Virus record (IMG/VR): IMGVR_UViG_3300043411_000610
Span: 26,678-90,677 of that record
From: a virus
Reading direction: 5' to 3' (one strand)
DNA: 64,000 bases
Made by a program: the position numbers and the translations under genes. Below, piece by piece: positions 41,656 to 49,538 of the stretch. Within the stretch, counting starts at the first letter, position 1. The number at the start of each line of letters is the position of its first letter. A model generated the notes under the pieces. It ran no database searches and was not told the origin of the DNA. It saw only the letters and a program-made list of their open reading frames with translations.

Positions 41656-41922
41656 ATGAACGATAAACTTATCTATGTCTATTATTTAGCCAAGCAAGCT
41701 GAATATTATTCAAACACTAATAAGGCAGGTGGAACATATAATGACTTTACTAAAAACCGTGAATACTGGAAGGTGAATTATGTGGACATTGCTGGTGTTA
41801 AAGTCAGATATACTGAAATTTCAGATACACCCCAAGATGTGACTTCTGGATGGGGCGATTACGTCCTATTAGGAACAATCCCTATTTATACCCATATCAT
41901 TCATACAAATGAAAATTGGTAA
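41656..41922 (+). CDS. small unknown protein (88 aa)
   Basis: The frame opens at 41623, inside the RecA-like gene; the promoter (TTGACA, TATATT) before ATG 41656 fixes that start. Tyr-rich, strand-forming. Overlaps no recognised family. Confidence 0.55.
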   Translation: MNDKLIYVYYLAKQAEYYSNTNKAGGTYNDFTKNREYWKVNYVDIAGVKVRYTEISDTPQDVTSGWGDYVLLGTIPIYTHIIHTNENW

Positions 41923-41927
41923 CTACT

Positions 41928-42209
41928 ATGCAACTATATCAACTACTTTACGGAAAATCTAAATCCAAAATGAAAGTTATCATGGTGGATGAAAAGAAAA
42001 AGTGTGAGAACTATATGCGAGCGCGTGAGCCAATGTGTAAAGGCTGGCATAAAATTGAGATCGCTCCACCAAATTCTGATGTTTGGAAACAGAAATCTGC
42101 AACCATTGGTGGTAATCAAAATAATTGTGGACCTACTAGAATTAATAGACATGGAAAACCACAAATTGCGGGATATATTGGCAAAAACGGCTTTAACGCC
42201 CACACATAA
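41928..42209 (+). CDS. basic unknown protein (93 aa)
   Basis: Starts QLYQLLYGKSKS and has a Lys/Asn-rich middle. No function recognised. ATG 41928 avoids overlap with the previous gene. Confidence 0.5.
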   Translation: MQLYQLLYGKSKSKMKVIMVDEKKKCENYMRAREPMCKGWHKIEIAPPNSDVWKQKSATIGGNQNNCGPTRINRHGKPQIAGYIGKNGFNAHT

Positions 42210-42211
42210 TT

Positions 42212-42562
42212 ATGAAAAAACAAGATATCAAAATTGGTAAACGATATAAAATCAATTCGTTTGAAGCTGACGGCGTGACTCCTTGGTCTGGAATTGCAGA
42301 GGTTTTGGAATTTAGTCCACCAAATTTTCCAAAAAGAACAGTATTGGCATTGTGCGAAGACGGAGTGGAATGTTGCTTTGCATACAATGAATTCGTTGAA
42401 GAACATATTCCAACTCCACAAAAATATATTGCGGAGATTTCAAAACTTTCTAAACAATATGGATATTCTATTTCACACGAAGATACACACGGTTCATTTA
42501 TTATTGAGCCTTACGATGAGAACAATATTGATTGGCTAAAAGGGGCTAGTATCAAAACATGA
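42212..42562 (+). CDS. unknown protein (116 aa)
   Basis: IKIGKRYKINSFE at the start suggests an SH3-like barrel. Its end overlaps the next ATG by four bases. Confidence 0.5.
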   Translation: MKKQDIKIGKRYKINSFEADGVTPWSGIAEVLEFSPPNFPKRTVLALCEDGVECCFAYNEFVEEHIPTPQKYIAEISKLSKQYGYSISHEDTHGSFIIEPYDENNIDWLKGASIKT

Positions 42563-42735
42563 AACTATTACAATATATTGTATCTTTACTGGCTATCTGG
42601 TATATGATCGCTGCACTAACATGCAGCATTAGACATCCTTGGATGACTGAAATGGAAATAGTCCAGAATTTTTCAAAAGTATTGATGTTCAACAAATTTA
42701 ATTACAAACAAACAAGACAAGATTATGAAAATTAA
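42559..42735 (+). CDS. single-pass membrane protein (58 aa)
   Basis: N-terminal hydrophobic helix (LQYIVSLLAIWYMIAALTC) then a basic tail. Overlaps both neighbours. Confidence 0.5.
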   Translation: MKLLQYIVSLLAIWYMIAALTCSIRHPWMTEMEIVQNFSKVLMFNKFNYKQTRQDYEN

Positions 42736-43009
42736 AGTAACACAAAAACATATTGACAAAGCCCGAGAAATTTATCAAAAACAAGATGGTAGGCTGATTT
42801 CTGGTCATTGTCCTATTGCACTGGCAGTTAAAGAACATATTCATCGGTGGGTCAGTGTGTCACCAGATAAGGTAAAATATCTTTCTTCATCGGGAAATCT
42901 ACAATCATTTTCTTTGCCAGAAAATGCACGAAAATTTGTTGATCAATTTGATGATCATTTGATGCATAATTATAAAGCGTGTCCTAAACCATTTACTTTT
43001 AGTATCTAA
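42725..43009 (+). CDS. unknown phage protein (94 aa)
   Basis: Contains HCPIALAVKEHI, a motif seen in small phage proteins. The ATG overlaps the previous gene; the stop overlaps the next start by one base. Confidence 0.55.
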   Translation: MKIKVTQKHIDKAREIYQKQDGRLISGHCPIALAVKEHIHRWVSVSPDKVKYLSSSGNLQSFSLPENARKFVDQFDDHLMHNYKACPKPFTFSI

Positions 43010-43311
43010 TGAAAAAAGATAAGATATTCACTTATAATGATCTAAAACAATTTGTGCTGTCTCAACGAGATGACAGGCCGATTGTGATGAATGTTGCGGA
43101 CGATCCATATAATTGTGGATGTGTGCTAGCACATTATGCCCGAAAGATTTTTAAAAAACAGGTCACTAATGTTGGGTTTGCAATGGCTGTAGCGGGCAAA
43201 ACATATTTGTGTGCATCTACTGATGATTATTCAAAAGTATTTGATTATGTTTCAAAACTTGTATATCGAAGAATTGAAAATTATGGGCAGGCAAAAAGAT
43301 TGTTGAATTGA
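43009..43311 (+). CDS. unknown phage protein (100 aa)
   Basis: Contains NCGCVLAHYARKIF, comparable in position to CPIALAVKEHI of the preceding gene, hinting at distant relatedness. No function. Confidence 0.5.
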   Translation: MKKDKIFTYNDLKQFVLSQRDDRPIVMNVADDPYNCGCVLAHYARKIFKKQVTNVGFAMAVAGKTYLCASTDDYSKVFDYVSKLVYRRIENYGQAKRLLN

Positions 43312-43340
43312 CAAAAAATAATTTCGTGGTATAGTTCCGT

Positions 43341-43745
43341 ATGAACTCCGCTACTAAAGAACGTCTCATTCGGATTGCACGGTCAATGAAAGACTCGCAT
43401 CAGACTGGAAGAACATTCCATATGTCTTTCATCACACATCGCAGGAAGTTGCTTGTATGGGCTACAAATGACTATCGGCATCGCCATCTTTCCCATGTAT
43501 TTGGCCAATATCTGTCAACCAAATATAGTAATGGGCTTTACATTGCTAGCCGTCATTCAGAATCAGCCGTGATTAAAAAGTTTGTTAATAAGTTTGGACA
43601 TTCAGATTTTAGCGGACTAACATTGTTCAATGTTCGGATTGGTAATGATGGAAATCCAATGCTTGCCGCACCATGTCAAAACTGTGATCGAATTTTTATT
43701 CAACCTAATAATTTTAAAGAAGTTTTATGGACGACCGGCGAATAA
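43341..43745 (+). CDS. basic unknown protein (134 aa)
   Basis: Arg/His/Ser-rich; two Cys (CQNCD) near the end. Own promoter: TTGACA overlaps the previous stop (WW-like KRLLN*). No family recognised. Confidence 0.5.
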   Translation: MNSATKERLIRIARSMKDSHQTGRTFHMSFITHRRKLLVWATNDYRHRHLSHVFGQYLSTKYSNGLYIASRHSESAVIKKFVNKFGHSDFSGLTLFNVRIGNDGNPMLAAPCQNCDRIFIQPNNFKEVLWTTGE

Positions 43746-43749
43746 ACAA

Positions 43750-43777
43750 TTGACAAGCAACAAAAACAGTGTATAAT
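43750..43777 (+). promoter_or_regulatory. leaderless promoter
   Basis: TTGACA (43750-43755), 16-base spacer, TATAAT (43772-43777), 6 bases, ATG 43784. Confidence 0.75.
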
Positions 43778-43783
43778 AAACAC

Positions 43784-44092
43784 ATGATGACACCACTAAA
43801 CAAAACACACGAAGGATGCACGGCTCTTTTGGCTTCTGCATATCCAGATAAATCTCGCATAGTCTATAAAATTGAGAAAATTGATGAAGCATCTCAGACT
43901 ATGGAATTTCGATATAAACAAACGGATGGGAAGTTCAGTGAAGAGACTTTCTATCGTTGCTACAACGGTTATCATGTGGTCGAACTTAAAGCTCGATATG
44001 ATAAACCTGTTAAATTCTTTACCGAATTGAAGATCGCCGCTATCGAATTTATTCATCGGCTGATGGGAAATATTGGTTTTAAAATGAAGTAA
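43784..44092 (+). CDS. unknown protein (102 aa)
   Basis: Start fixed by the promoter at 43750-43777; the frame opens earlier at 43769. Mixed composition with a basic C-terminus (RLMGNIGFKMK). Confidence 0.55.
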   Translation: MMTPLNKTHEGCTALLASAYPDKSRIVYKIEKIDEASQTMEFRYKQTDGKFSEETFYRCYNGYHVVELKARYDKPVKFFTELKIAAIEFIHRLMGNIGFKMK

Positions 44093-44095
44093 AAT

Positions 44096-44362
44096 ATGAT
44101 TATTTTAGTCAAACATTTGACAACGGGCACACCTATCCAGGTAGAAATTCCAGAAGGATATATGTTGACCGTGGATTACAATCAAGTTATTCATCTAATG
44201 GATGGTAAAGATCAGTTTTTGGTTTTTGATCAATTCACCCGAAAGTTTTTGACACCTGATGAATATGGATTTAAAAATGATGGCATTCGATATATGACTG
44301 TTCATGATAAACCAGTAAAAGTGGGTGACACGTTTTTGGTTGTAGAAAAAATTAGATACTAA
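44096..44362 (+). CDS. small strand-rich protein (88 aa)
   Basis: Hydrophobic strands alternating with Asp/Lys. No motif. Three bases after the previous stop. Confidence 0.5.
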   Translation: MIILVKHLTTGTPIQVEIPEGYMLTVDYNQVIHLMDGKDQFLVFDQFTRKFLTPDEYGFKNDGIRYMTVHDKPVKVGDTFLVVEKIRY

Positions 44363-44364
44363 CT

Positions 44365-44643
44365 ATGAAAACCAAATTATCAGATATTGCGGAACAAATT
44401 GAACTAGGATTGTCATTTGCACTAGACAAATCAGAGATTCCGACATATAATTCTTGTTATATAGATGACGAACTACTATGGTTTGTTGGTCATTCGGATG
44501 ATGAAGAATATGTGATTGCACTTCCACTTGACCAAGAAGTTGAATATAAAGACGGAACTCTTCTGGCAACAAATGATCTAGGCCAATCCGAGGAAATTCG
44601 GTTGTTTGTTGCGACACCCATGAAATTTGCAGACCATGAATAA
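44365..44643 (+). CDS. acidic unknown protein (92 aa)
   Basis: Acidic (VGHSDDEEYV, PLDQEVEYKDG). Overlaps the next gene by eight bases. Confidence 0.5.
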   Translation: MKTKLSDIAEQIELGLSFALDKSEIPTYNSCYIDDELLWFVGHSDDEEYVIALPLDQEVEYKDGTLLATNDLGQSEEIRLFVATPMKFADHE

Positions 44644-44914
44644 TATTGATAAAATTAAATCGTTTGATGAAACCGAATGGATTCCAGAAATGTCTTCTGG
44701 ACACCCTGGTTATCGCAATAAAAAGACCGGCGAATGGATATATTCCAAACAATTTTATAAAATGGATATGTTAGTCTCTTTGTTTGAAGAAAAGCTCAAA
44801 TTTCTTCATGAGTTTAGATGCGATGCACTACCATTTGGTGAATATCCTGATTATGTCCTTTTGGAATTCCTGAACAAATATTTTGACAAACAAGTAAAAG
44901 AATGTTATAATTAA
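44636..44914 (+). CDS. unknown protein (92 aa)
   Basis: ATG 44636 is preferred over 44627. The C-terminal codons FDKQVKECYN carry TTGACA and TATAAT of the next promoter. Confidence 0.5.
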   Translation: MNNIDKIKSFDETEWIPEMSSGHPGYRNKKTGEWIYSKQFYKMDMLVSLFEEKLKFLHEFRCDALPFGEYPDYVLLEFLNKYFDKQVKECYN

Positions 44915-44935
44915 CTCTCAAACAAATAAAATAAA

Positions 44936-45883
44936 ATGAAAAACGTATATTGTAAAACACTGCAAGAGTTCAATGATCTTCCAAAATCATTTACTGAATT
45001 TACAATTATTCACATTCAGTTTTCTGACTGGGTGAGTGTTGTAGCACGGGAAAATTCTAGGGTTGTAGCATGGGAAAATTCTAGTGTTGTAGCACGGGAA
45101 AATTCTAGGGTTGTAGCACGGGAAAATTCTAGGGTTGTAGCACGGGAAAATTCTAGTGTTGTAGCATGGGAAAATTCTAGTGTTGAAGCATGGGGAAATT
45201 CTAGTGTTGAAGCATGGGGAAATTCTAGTGTTGAAGCATGGGGAAATTCTAGTGTTGTAGCATGGGGAAATTCTAGTGTTGTAGCATGGGGAAATTCTAG
45301 GGTTGTAGCATGGGGAAATTCTAGTGTTGAAGCATGGGGAAATTCTAGTGTTGAAGCACGGGGAAATTCTAGGGTTATCAATCAATCGGTGTTCACTGAT
45401 TTGTCTATCATGTTCTATGCAGTTTGTTTTATGGTTCAAAAAACAAAGAACCTTAAAAGAGCAAAAACAGCAACCATCATTAATCCAAATTATGACAACA
45501 CGATTAGTAAATTCATTGAACTAAATGATGTTAAGAAATTGAATTCCGATCATGTCTTACTATATAAACGAGTTTCAGTCGATCTTAAAACACAAGAAGA
45601 AACTAAAAATGAAACCGTTTGGTGCATTGGTAAAAAAATGGAAGTTCCTGTATGGAGTCCCGAAAAAGAATGTGGTGCTGGAAAATTTCATGCATGTTCC
45701 AGAACATTCTTTTGTGATGAATTTAGATATGCTAAAGCGGATGACCGATATATTGCGATTAGTGTGAAAATTTCAGACCTTTATACCCACAAGAACCCAC
45801 AATATCCGCATAAGATTGCATTTAGAAAGGGTCGAGTGCTATATGAAGTTGATCGCGACGGTAAAAAGAAAGAGAAGGTTTAA
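44936..45883 (+). CDS. tandem-repeat (8-aa) protein with C-terminal domain (315 aa)
   Basis: After ~30 residues comes a run of 14 eight-residue units of the form S[SR]V[VE]A[WR][EG]N, encoded by 24-base repeats. Such units are typical of beta-solenoid stacks. The remaining ~165 residues have VLLYKRVSVDL, GKKMEVPVWSPE and CGAGKFHACS, similar to a phage C-terminal domain often annotated DUF7666. The composite occurs in several phages; no function is established. Units differ at only four binary codon positions (AGT/AGG, GTA/GAA, CGG/TGG, GAA/GGA), so copy number probably changes by recombination. The mRNA has a leader of about 25 bases. Confidence 0.8.
   Translation: MKNVYCKTLQEFNDLPKSFTEFTIIHIQFSDWVSVVARENSRVVAWENSSVVARENSRVVARENSRVVARENSSVVAWENSSVEAWGNSSVEAWGNSSVEAWGNSSVVAWGNSSVVAWGNSRVVAWGNSSVEAWGNSSVEARGNSRVINQSVFTDLSIMFYAVCFMVQKTKNLKRAKTATIINPNYDNTISKFIELNDVKKLNSDHVLLYKRVSVDLKTQEETKNETVWCIGKKMEVPVWSPEKECGAGKFHACSRTFFCDEFRYAKADDRYIAISVKISDLYTHKNPQYPHKIAFRKGRVLYEVDRDGKKKEKV
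45032..45375 (+). repeat. 24-bp tandem repeat, ~14 copies
   Basis: Direct repeats of 24 bases inside the coding region (unit GTTGTAGCA ... AATTCTAG). The reading frame is kept because 24 is a multiple of 3. The minus strand is also open throughout, a by-product of the repeat. Confidence 0.9.
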
Positions 45884-45884
45884 T

Positions 45885-45912
45885 TTGACAGCGAATAAAA
45901 ATGGAGTATATT
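45885..45912 (+). promoter_or_regulatory. leaderless promoter (copy A)
   Basis: TTGACA (45885-45890), 16-base spacer, TATATT (45907-45912), 5 bases, ATG 45918. Nearly identical to the promoter at 47413-47440. Confidence 0.75.
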
Positions 45913-45917
45913 GATCC

Positions 45918-46580
45918 ATGAACACCAACTCCATTAAAAAATTGGCAAAAGATATTATTTCTTCTGCTAAAAATAAAACCAAAAAGAAATCTGCTGTTGA
46001 TTTCTTTTTAAATAATAGTGGTCCAACACACGGAGATTTGCACCGTTTACTTGATAGTTTTCCGGTTTTTGGAGCATCGGAAACTTCAATGCGGAAATGT
46101 GTTAAGAAATGGTTGACCGTAGAAAACATTTTTCATGGTTTTGTAGTGGGTGATTGGAATGTAAGTGAAAAACTGCGTTCTCTACATTATTGGAAATGTC
46201 AGGCGAATCATCCAATAGTTAAAGATGAAGATGTGATTGAATTTAATAGCCTCATTCTTCTTCGAGGTTTTATCATCAAAGAATTCATTAAAACCTTTGG
46301 AGATATTAATACACTGAATATCTCGTTCTCTGAAAAATCATGGGGTAAATTTAGGAAAAACTTAAAATATGAGACTCTGTTCAGCGGAGACCATAAAAGT
46401 AATATAGTTTCTGCTATACGTTTCTTAAAAAACAACATGGGAAAATACACAGAAGTTAAAATCCATCATGTGCGAGTATTCAAAGCAGGAAAGGTGGGAA
46501 TATATTCACTGTCACAATATAATGCTTTACAAGAATTGTGTGAAGGTGTATGTAGTATCAACCTTAAATTACTATCATGA
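45918..46580 (+). CDS. unknown protein (220 aa)
   Basis: Basic N-terminus (KKLAKDIISSAKNKTKKK). A mixed helix-strand protein with no motif I recognise. The stop overlaps the next start by four bases. Confidence 0.55.
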   Translation: MNTNSIKKLAKDIISSAKNKTKKKSAVDFFLNNSGPTHGDLHRLLDSFPVFGASETSMRKCVKKWLTVENIFHGFVVGDWNVSEKLRSLHYWKCQANHPIVKDEDVIEFNSLILLRGFIIKEFIKTFGDINTLNISFSEKSWGKFRKNLKYETLFSGDHKSNIVSAIRFLKNNMGKYTEVKIHHVRVFKAGKVGIYSLSQYNALQELCEGVCSINLKLLS

Positions 46581-46792
46581 ACGAACAAGACAGACTCGAA
46601 GAATTGTATATTTTGGTTGGATCAACCATCGGCCCAATTGAAGATTACGTTTTGGATGAAATCCGGTTTCTAGAAAATCTCCTTAATCCTCCTATCTTTC
46701 CTCTTGAAAGACTGACAGAGCTATATAAATGCAATTGTGGTAGAAGAGATTGTTGGGAATGTGTGTATGCGGATGATCCCGAAGGTATATAA
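46577..46792 (+). CDS. small Cys-cluster protein (71 aa)
   Basis: The C-terminal YKCNCGRRDCWEC has four Cys in the C-x-C-x4-C-x2-C arrangement, a likely zinc site. Helical N-terminus. Coupled to the preceding gene. Confidence 0.55.
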   Translation: MNEQDRLEELYILVGSTIGPIEDYVLDEIRFLENLLNPPIFPLERLTELYKCNCGRRDCWECVYADDPEGI

Positions 46793-46804
46793 TAAATATT
46801 GAGG

Positions 46805-47416
46805 ATGTTATTCAAAGATTATTTTTATACTACTATAAACGAAAGAGCATTTCATTCTAGTCCACACAATCACGATAAATTTGACCTTACTCATATAGGT
46901 TCGGGTGAGGGAATTCAAGAGTATGGGTGGGGTTTATATTTTGCTGAAACTCAACAAGGAATAGTTTTGTATAATGATTATTTCTTAGATAGATTAGGCA
47001 AAAATCCCGTTAATTATGAAGTGGAATTACATATTGATCAATCAGAGTTATTGGATTGGGATAAGCCTTATGAACAACAATCACAAAAGGTTCAGTCTAT
47101 ATTGAAAAATGCAGTTGAATTTTTGAGAAATCATACTTATCATAAATGGTCTGATGGAACAGGGCAAGTGAACGATCCAACTGGACAAAGAACCACTGAT
47201 GTGGTGGCATTTAGTGATGAACAACTTAAAGAGGCACAATATGGCCCAATGTCTAGTTTTTATCATTTCTTAACTAGTTATAGCGGTTCTCCTAAAAAGG
47301 CATCACTCGGATTACTTGATAATGGAATTAAGGGTATCACCTATAAATCCATTAGAGCTAAGAATTTCGTTGTATTCGATGATACATTGATTGAAATAAA
47401 AAAGAAAACGATTTGA
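46805..47416 (+). CDS. ADP-ribosyltransferase-like protein (203 aa)
   Basis: The segment RAFHSSPHNHDKFDLTHIGSGEG ... YGWGLYFAE matches the NAD-binding start of ART domains found in phage MuF-like and polyvalent proteins. The C-terminal GIKGITYKS ... FVVFDDTLIEI matches their last strands. The enzyme would transfer ADP-ribose from NAD to a protein or other target. TTG 46799 is possible, but ATG 46805 is used. An active-site Glu cannot be fixed with certainty. It could modify host proteins or serve defence. Confidence 0.65.
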   Translation: MLFKDYFYTTINERAFHSSPHNHDKFDLTHIGSGEGIQEYGWGLYFAETQQGIVLYNDYFLDRLGKNPVNYEVELHIDQSELLDWDKPYEQQSQKVQSILKNAVEFLRNHTYHKWSDGTGQVNDPTGQRTTDVVAFSDEQLKEAQYGPMSSFYHFLTSYSGSPKKASLGLLDNGIKGITYKSIRAKNFVVFDDTLIEIKKKTI

Positions 47417-47440
47417 CATAGAATAAAAATGGAGTATATT
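47413..47440 (+). promoter_or_regulatory. leaderless promoter (copy B)
   Basis: TTGACA (47413-47418), 16-base spacer, TATATT (47435-47440), 5 bases, ATG 47446. Differs from 45885-45912 at only a few positions. Confidence 0.75.
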
Positions 47441-47445
47441 GATCC

Positions 47446-47574
47446 ATGACAACAAACCTACTACTAATCGCAACATCAGGTGCAGCAGAAAATACAGAAG
47501 ACTTGACATTGGGATTTATCATCCTTGTTGGGGGCATCATCGGAATCGTCTTTTTTTCTTGCATTTATCTCTAA
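47446..47574 (+). CDS. small membrane protein (42 aa)
   Basis: Hydrophobic helix near the C-terminus (FIILVGGIIGIVFFSCIYL) after a polar start. The frame 47439-47708 in another phase is a read-through artefact before ~47559. Confidence 0.5.
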   Translation: MTTNLLLIATSGAAENTEDLTLGFIILVGGIIGIVFFSCIYL

Positions 47575-47708
47575 ATGGCTTTTGGAATGTGCAGGTGATT
47601 GCTTGCAAAGACGGATGGGTGAAATTTATCAGACAAAATGGAAGCACTGATTCTATGTCATTACAAGCATTTACATACTCATATAAAAGAACTGAATGGA
47701 AGGACTGA
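47559..47708 (+). CDS. small unknown protein (49 aa, TTG start)
   Basis: The frame open from 47439 becomes protein-like only from TTG 47559 (HLSLNGFWNV ... ACKDGWVKFI). It starts inside the end of the preceding gene; the start is uncertain. Confidence 0.35.
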   Translation: MHLSLNGFWNVQVIACKDGWVKFIRQNGSTDSMSLQAFTYSYKRTEWKD

Positions 47709-47714
47709 TACATT

Positions 47715-47921
47715 ATGAAAGAATTTAAAGTAAATGATAGGGTTATTGCCTGTTATGCATCCGACATCACGGGTAAACCCAAAGAAATCGGTGGAACTAT
47801 TATTGATGTAACATGGTTTATTTTGGGTAATGTTGGTGCCCGTGCATTTGCGGTCAAAATGGATGATGGTTTGATTGACACTTTCTCGGAGGGATCATTA
47901 TTTGATGAACCTTCTAGCTGA
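47715..47921 (+). CDS. small strand-rich protein (68 aa)
   Basis: Reads KEFKVNDRVIACYAS with later GGTIIDVTWF, the style of SH3/KOW-like phage proteins. Overlaps the next gene. Confidence 0.5.
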   Translation: MKEFKVNDRVIACYASDITGKPKEIGGTIIDVTWFILGNVGARAFAVKMDDGLIDTFSEGSLFDEPSS

Positions 47922-48012
47922 AGTATCGTTTAATCAAGCATTCTGTATAGGGCTTGGAATAGGTGCCATAGTTTTATATGTGGCGATCAAACTTAGTAAA
48001 TGGATTAATTAA
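47905..48012 (+). CDS. small membrane protein upstream of the retron RNA (35 aa)
   Basis: ATG 47905 to TAA 48010-48012. One hydrophobic segment (FCIGLGIGAIVLYVAIKL). It ends directly at the retron non-coding RNA. Confidence 0.45.
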   Translation: MNLLAEVSFNQAFCIGLGIGAIVLYVAIKLSKWIN

Positions 48013-48182
48013 CAAGAATATAACCAGAAAGCGTGATGGAGACTCCAGGTGTTTCGCCGGGTAAGTTGATGAAGTCACAAATCAGATAATTTACTTATTT
48101 GAACGTTTAAGATGTAAACTTCTCCTCATACTTCGTCATATTTTACATCAGAAACGTTCAAAACGTAAACCAGTGGTTGACA
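48013..48182 (+). ncRNA. retron msr-msd non-coding RNA (putative)
   Basis: Directly upstream of the RT gene. The msr-like part has AGC (48030-48032) followed by two small hairpins, TGGA-gac-TCCA (48037-48047) and GGTG-ttt-CGCC (48048-48058). The msd-like part is one long hairpin: TTTAC (48090-48094)/GTAAA (48165-48169), TTTGAACGTTT (48098-48108)/AAACGTTCAAA (48152-48162), GATGTAAA (48111-48118)/TTTACATC (48142-48149), about 24 bp with a 23-base loop. The G of AGC is the candidate branching guanosine. Candidate a1/a2 pairing is weak: AACCA (48022-48026) with TGGTT (48174-48178). This layout is characteristic of retrons, though the type is unknown. Confidence 0.65.
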
Positions 48183-48204
48183 ATAATATAAAAGGTGTTA
48201 TTTT
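48177..48204 (+). promoter_or_regulatory. leaderless promoter of the retron RT
   Basis: TTGACA (48177-48182), 16-base spacer, TATTTT (48199-48204), 5 bases, ATG 48210. The RT can thus be expressed apart from the RNA. The -35 overlaps the a2-like sequence. Confidence 0.65.
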
Positions 48205-48209
48205 AATAT

Positions 48210-49505
48210 ATGAACATCGTTAAGATACCAAAAAAGTCTAAAGGACAGTTTAGAGAAATTGCGATTCCCAATACAGAAGAAAAAAACTTATTTCGGCAAC
48301 ATGTTTCTAAATTAAACGAAAAAACCAAGAAACTTTGTTCAGATGTGGTTCACGGATTCATTTTGGGTAAAAGTCCAATAACTAATGCCAAGCAACATAT
48401 CGGTTATGCATACAGCCTCTCGTTTGACTTGTCTAATTTCTTTGATACTGTTAAACCAAGCCATCTTCAAGGCCGATTAACCAAAGATGAGATTCAGACC
48501 TTGATGCCAAATGATAGGGCGTATCAGGGTTTACCCACAAGCCCAGCAATTGCTAATCTTGCGGCGATTGATATGGATAAAGCAATTATTAAAAAAATAA
48601 GAGATTTGGGTATCGTATATACGAGATATGCAGATGATCTCACGTTTTCTTTTGATTCATATGAACTATCTCAATTCCTAAAAAAAGAAGTTGTTCAGAT
48701 TGTTCGTCGTTGTGGTTTTATTATAAACGATAAAAAAACACACCTACAGGATGCTCGATACGGAAACCGTATTATTACTGGCGTCTCTGTCAATAACCAT
48801 GCGATCTCTGTGAGCCGAAAATGTAGAAAAAAGATTAGAGCCGCACTACACCAAAAGAATACGAATTCTGCTAAAGGATTGACGGAATGGTCTAAATTGA
48901 AGGAACCTAAACCTAAAATTCCAGCGAAATATAGTCAAGTAGAAGTCAATGCATTGACCAATCTTTGGAAAATCAAGAAAGTTTTAATCCAAGATATTCC
49001 AGATAAAGAAGATATTGATCTACATAACAATTGTCATATTTCTGGTGATTTAGTTTATCTTCTGGGAATCAGTAACTTTGCAACCAATTGGACATCTTGT
49101 ATGCGCCATCCTGATGGTTGCAATCACAAAAAAGTCAATGCATGGGCATATCTGGCGGGAACTAGAGTTGCAATGCTTGTTTCAGATCAAACTCTAACTG
49201 TATGCGGATTTACTCGTAATAAAATGAAAGCCCGTGCATTGGTCCATAGACTTAGGAATGGACAACAGGTATATGATAGAATCTACGGTGAATCCGTAGA
49301 AGCACAAACGATATTGAAAGAACAACTTCTGGCAAATAACATCATTCCTATTAGTCAGGCTGAAAAGGGTATTAAAGTATCTGGAAATGTCCCACAATCA
49401 AAGGTATATAAAACACCGTATCTTGATAATCTGGGTTATTCTTCTGGTGTTGCGTCCGTTGGTAAATTTCAGGGGCAAAAAGTTTGGACATTTCATACAA
49501 AATAG
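48210..49505 (+). CDS. retron-type reverse transcriptase with C-terminal extension (431 aa)
   Basis: RNA-directed DNA polymerase that in a retron copies part of its RNA into msDNA. Motifs in order: KSKGQFREIAIPN (RT1), NAKQH (the retron NAxxH region X), FDLSNFFDTV (RT3), QGLPTSP (RT4), YTRYADDLTFS (RT5, catalytic YADD), GFIINDKKT (RT6) and ITGVSV (VTG-like region Y). Retron RTs are usually ~300-330 residues; here ~200 further residues contain NWTSCMRHPDGC, GTRVAMLV, ARALVHRLRNG and QVYDRIYGE. This part resembles no effector I recognise. The unknown protein at 49539 follows under its own promoter. Confidence 0.82.
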   Translation: MNIVKIPKKSKGQFREIAIPNTEEKNLFRQHVSKLNEKTKKLCSDVVHGFILGKSPITNAKQHIGYAYSLSFDLSNFFDTVKPSHLQGRLTKDEIQTLMPNDRAYQGLPTSPAIANLAAIDMDKAIIKKIRDLGIVYTRYADDLTFSFDSYELSQFLKKEVVQIVRRCGFIINDKKTHLQDARYGNRIITGVSVNNHAISVSRKCRKKIRAALHQKNTNSAKGLTEWSKLKEPKPKIPAKYSQVEVNALTNLWKIKKVLIQDIPDKEDIDLHNNCHISGDLVYLLGISNFATNWTSCMRHPDGCNHKKVNAWAYLAGTRVAMLVSDQTLTVCGFTRNKMKARALVHRLRNGQQVYDRIYGESVEAQTILKEQLLANNIIPISQAEKGIKVSGNVPQSKVYKTPYLDNLGYSSGVASVGKFQGQKVWTFHTK

Positions 49506-49533
49506 TTGACAACCCAGCCAAATAGAATATAAT
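49506..49533 (+). promoter_or_regulatory. leaderless promoter (duplicated copy 1)
   Basis: TTGACA (49506-49511), 16-base spacer, TATAAT (49528-49533), 5 bases, ATG 49539. Almost identical to the promoter at 50469-50496. Confidence 0.75.
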
Positions 49534-49538
49534 AAAGC

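Noticed and set aside
45032-45375. 24-bp direct repeats as a CRISPR array
   Set aside because: No unique spacers; the repeats are contiguous, in frame and encode a regular protein.
44987-45439. Two antisense ORFs over the 8-aa repeats
   Set aside because: They are by-products of the 24-bp repeat with no promoter and no protein-like flanks.
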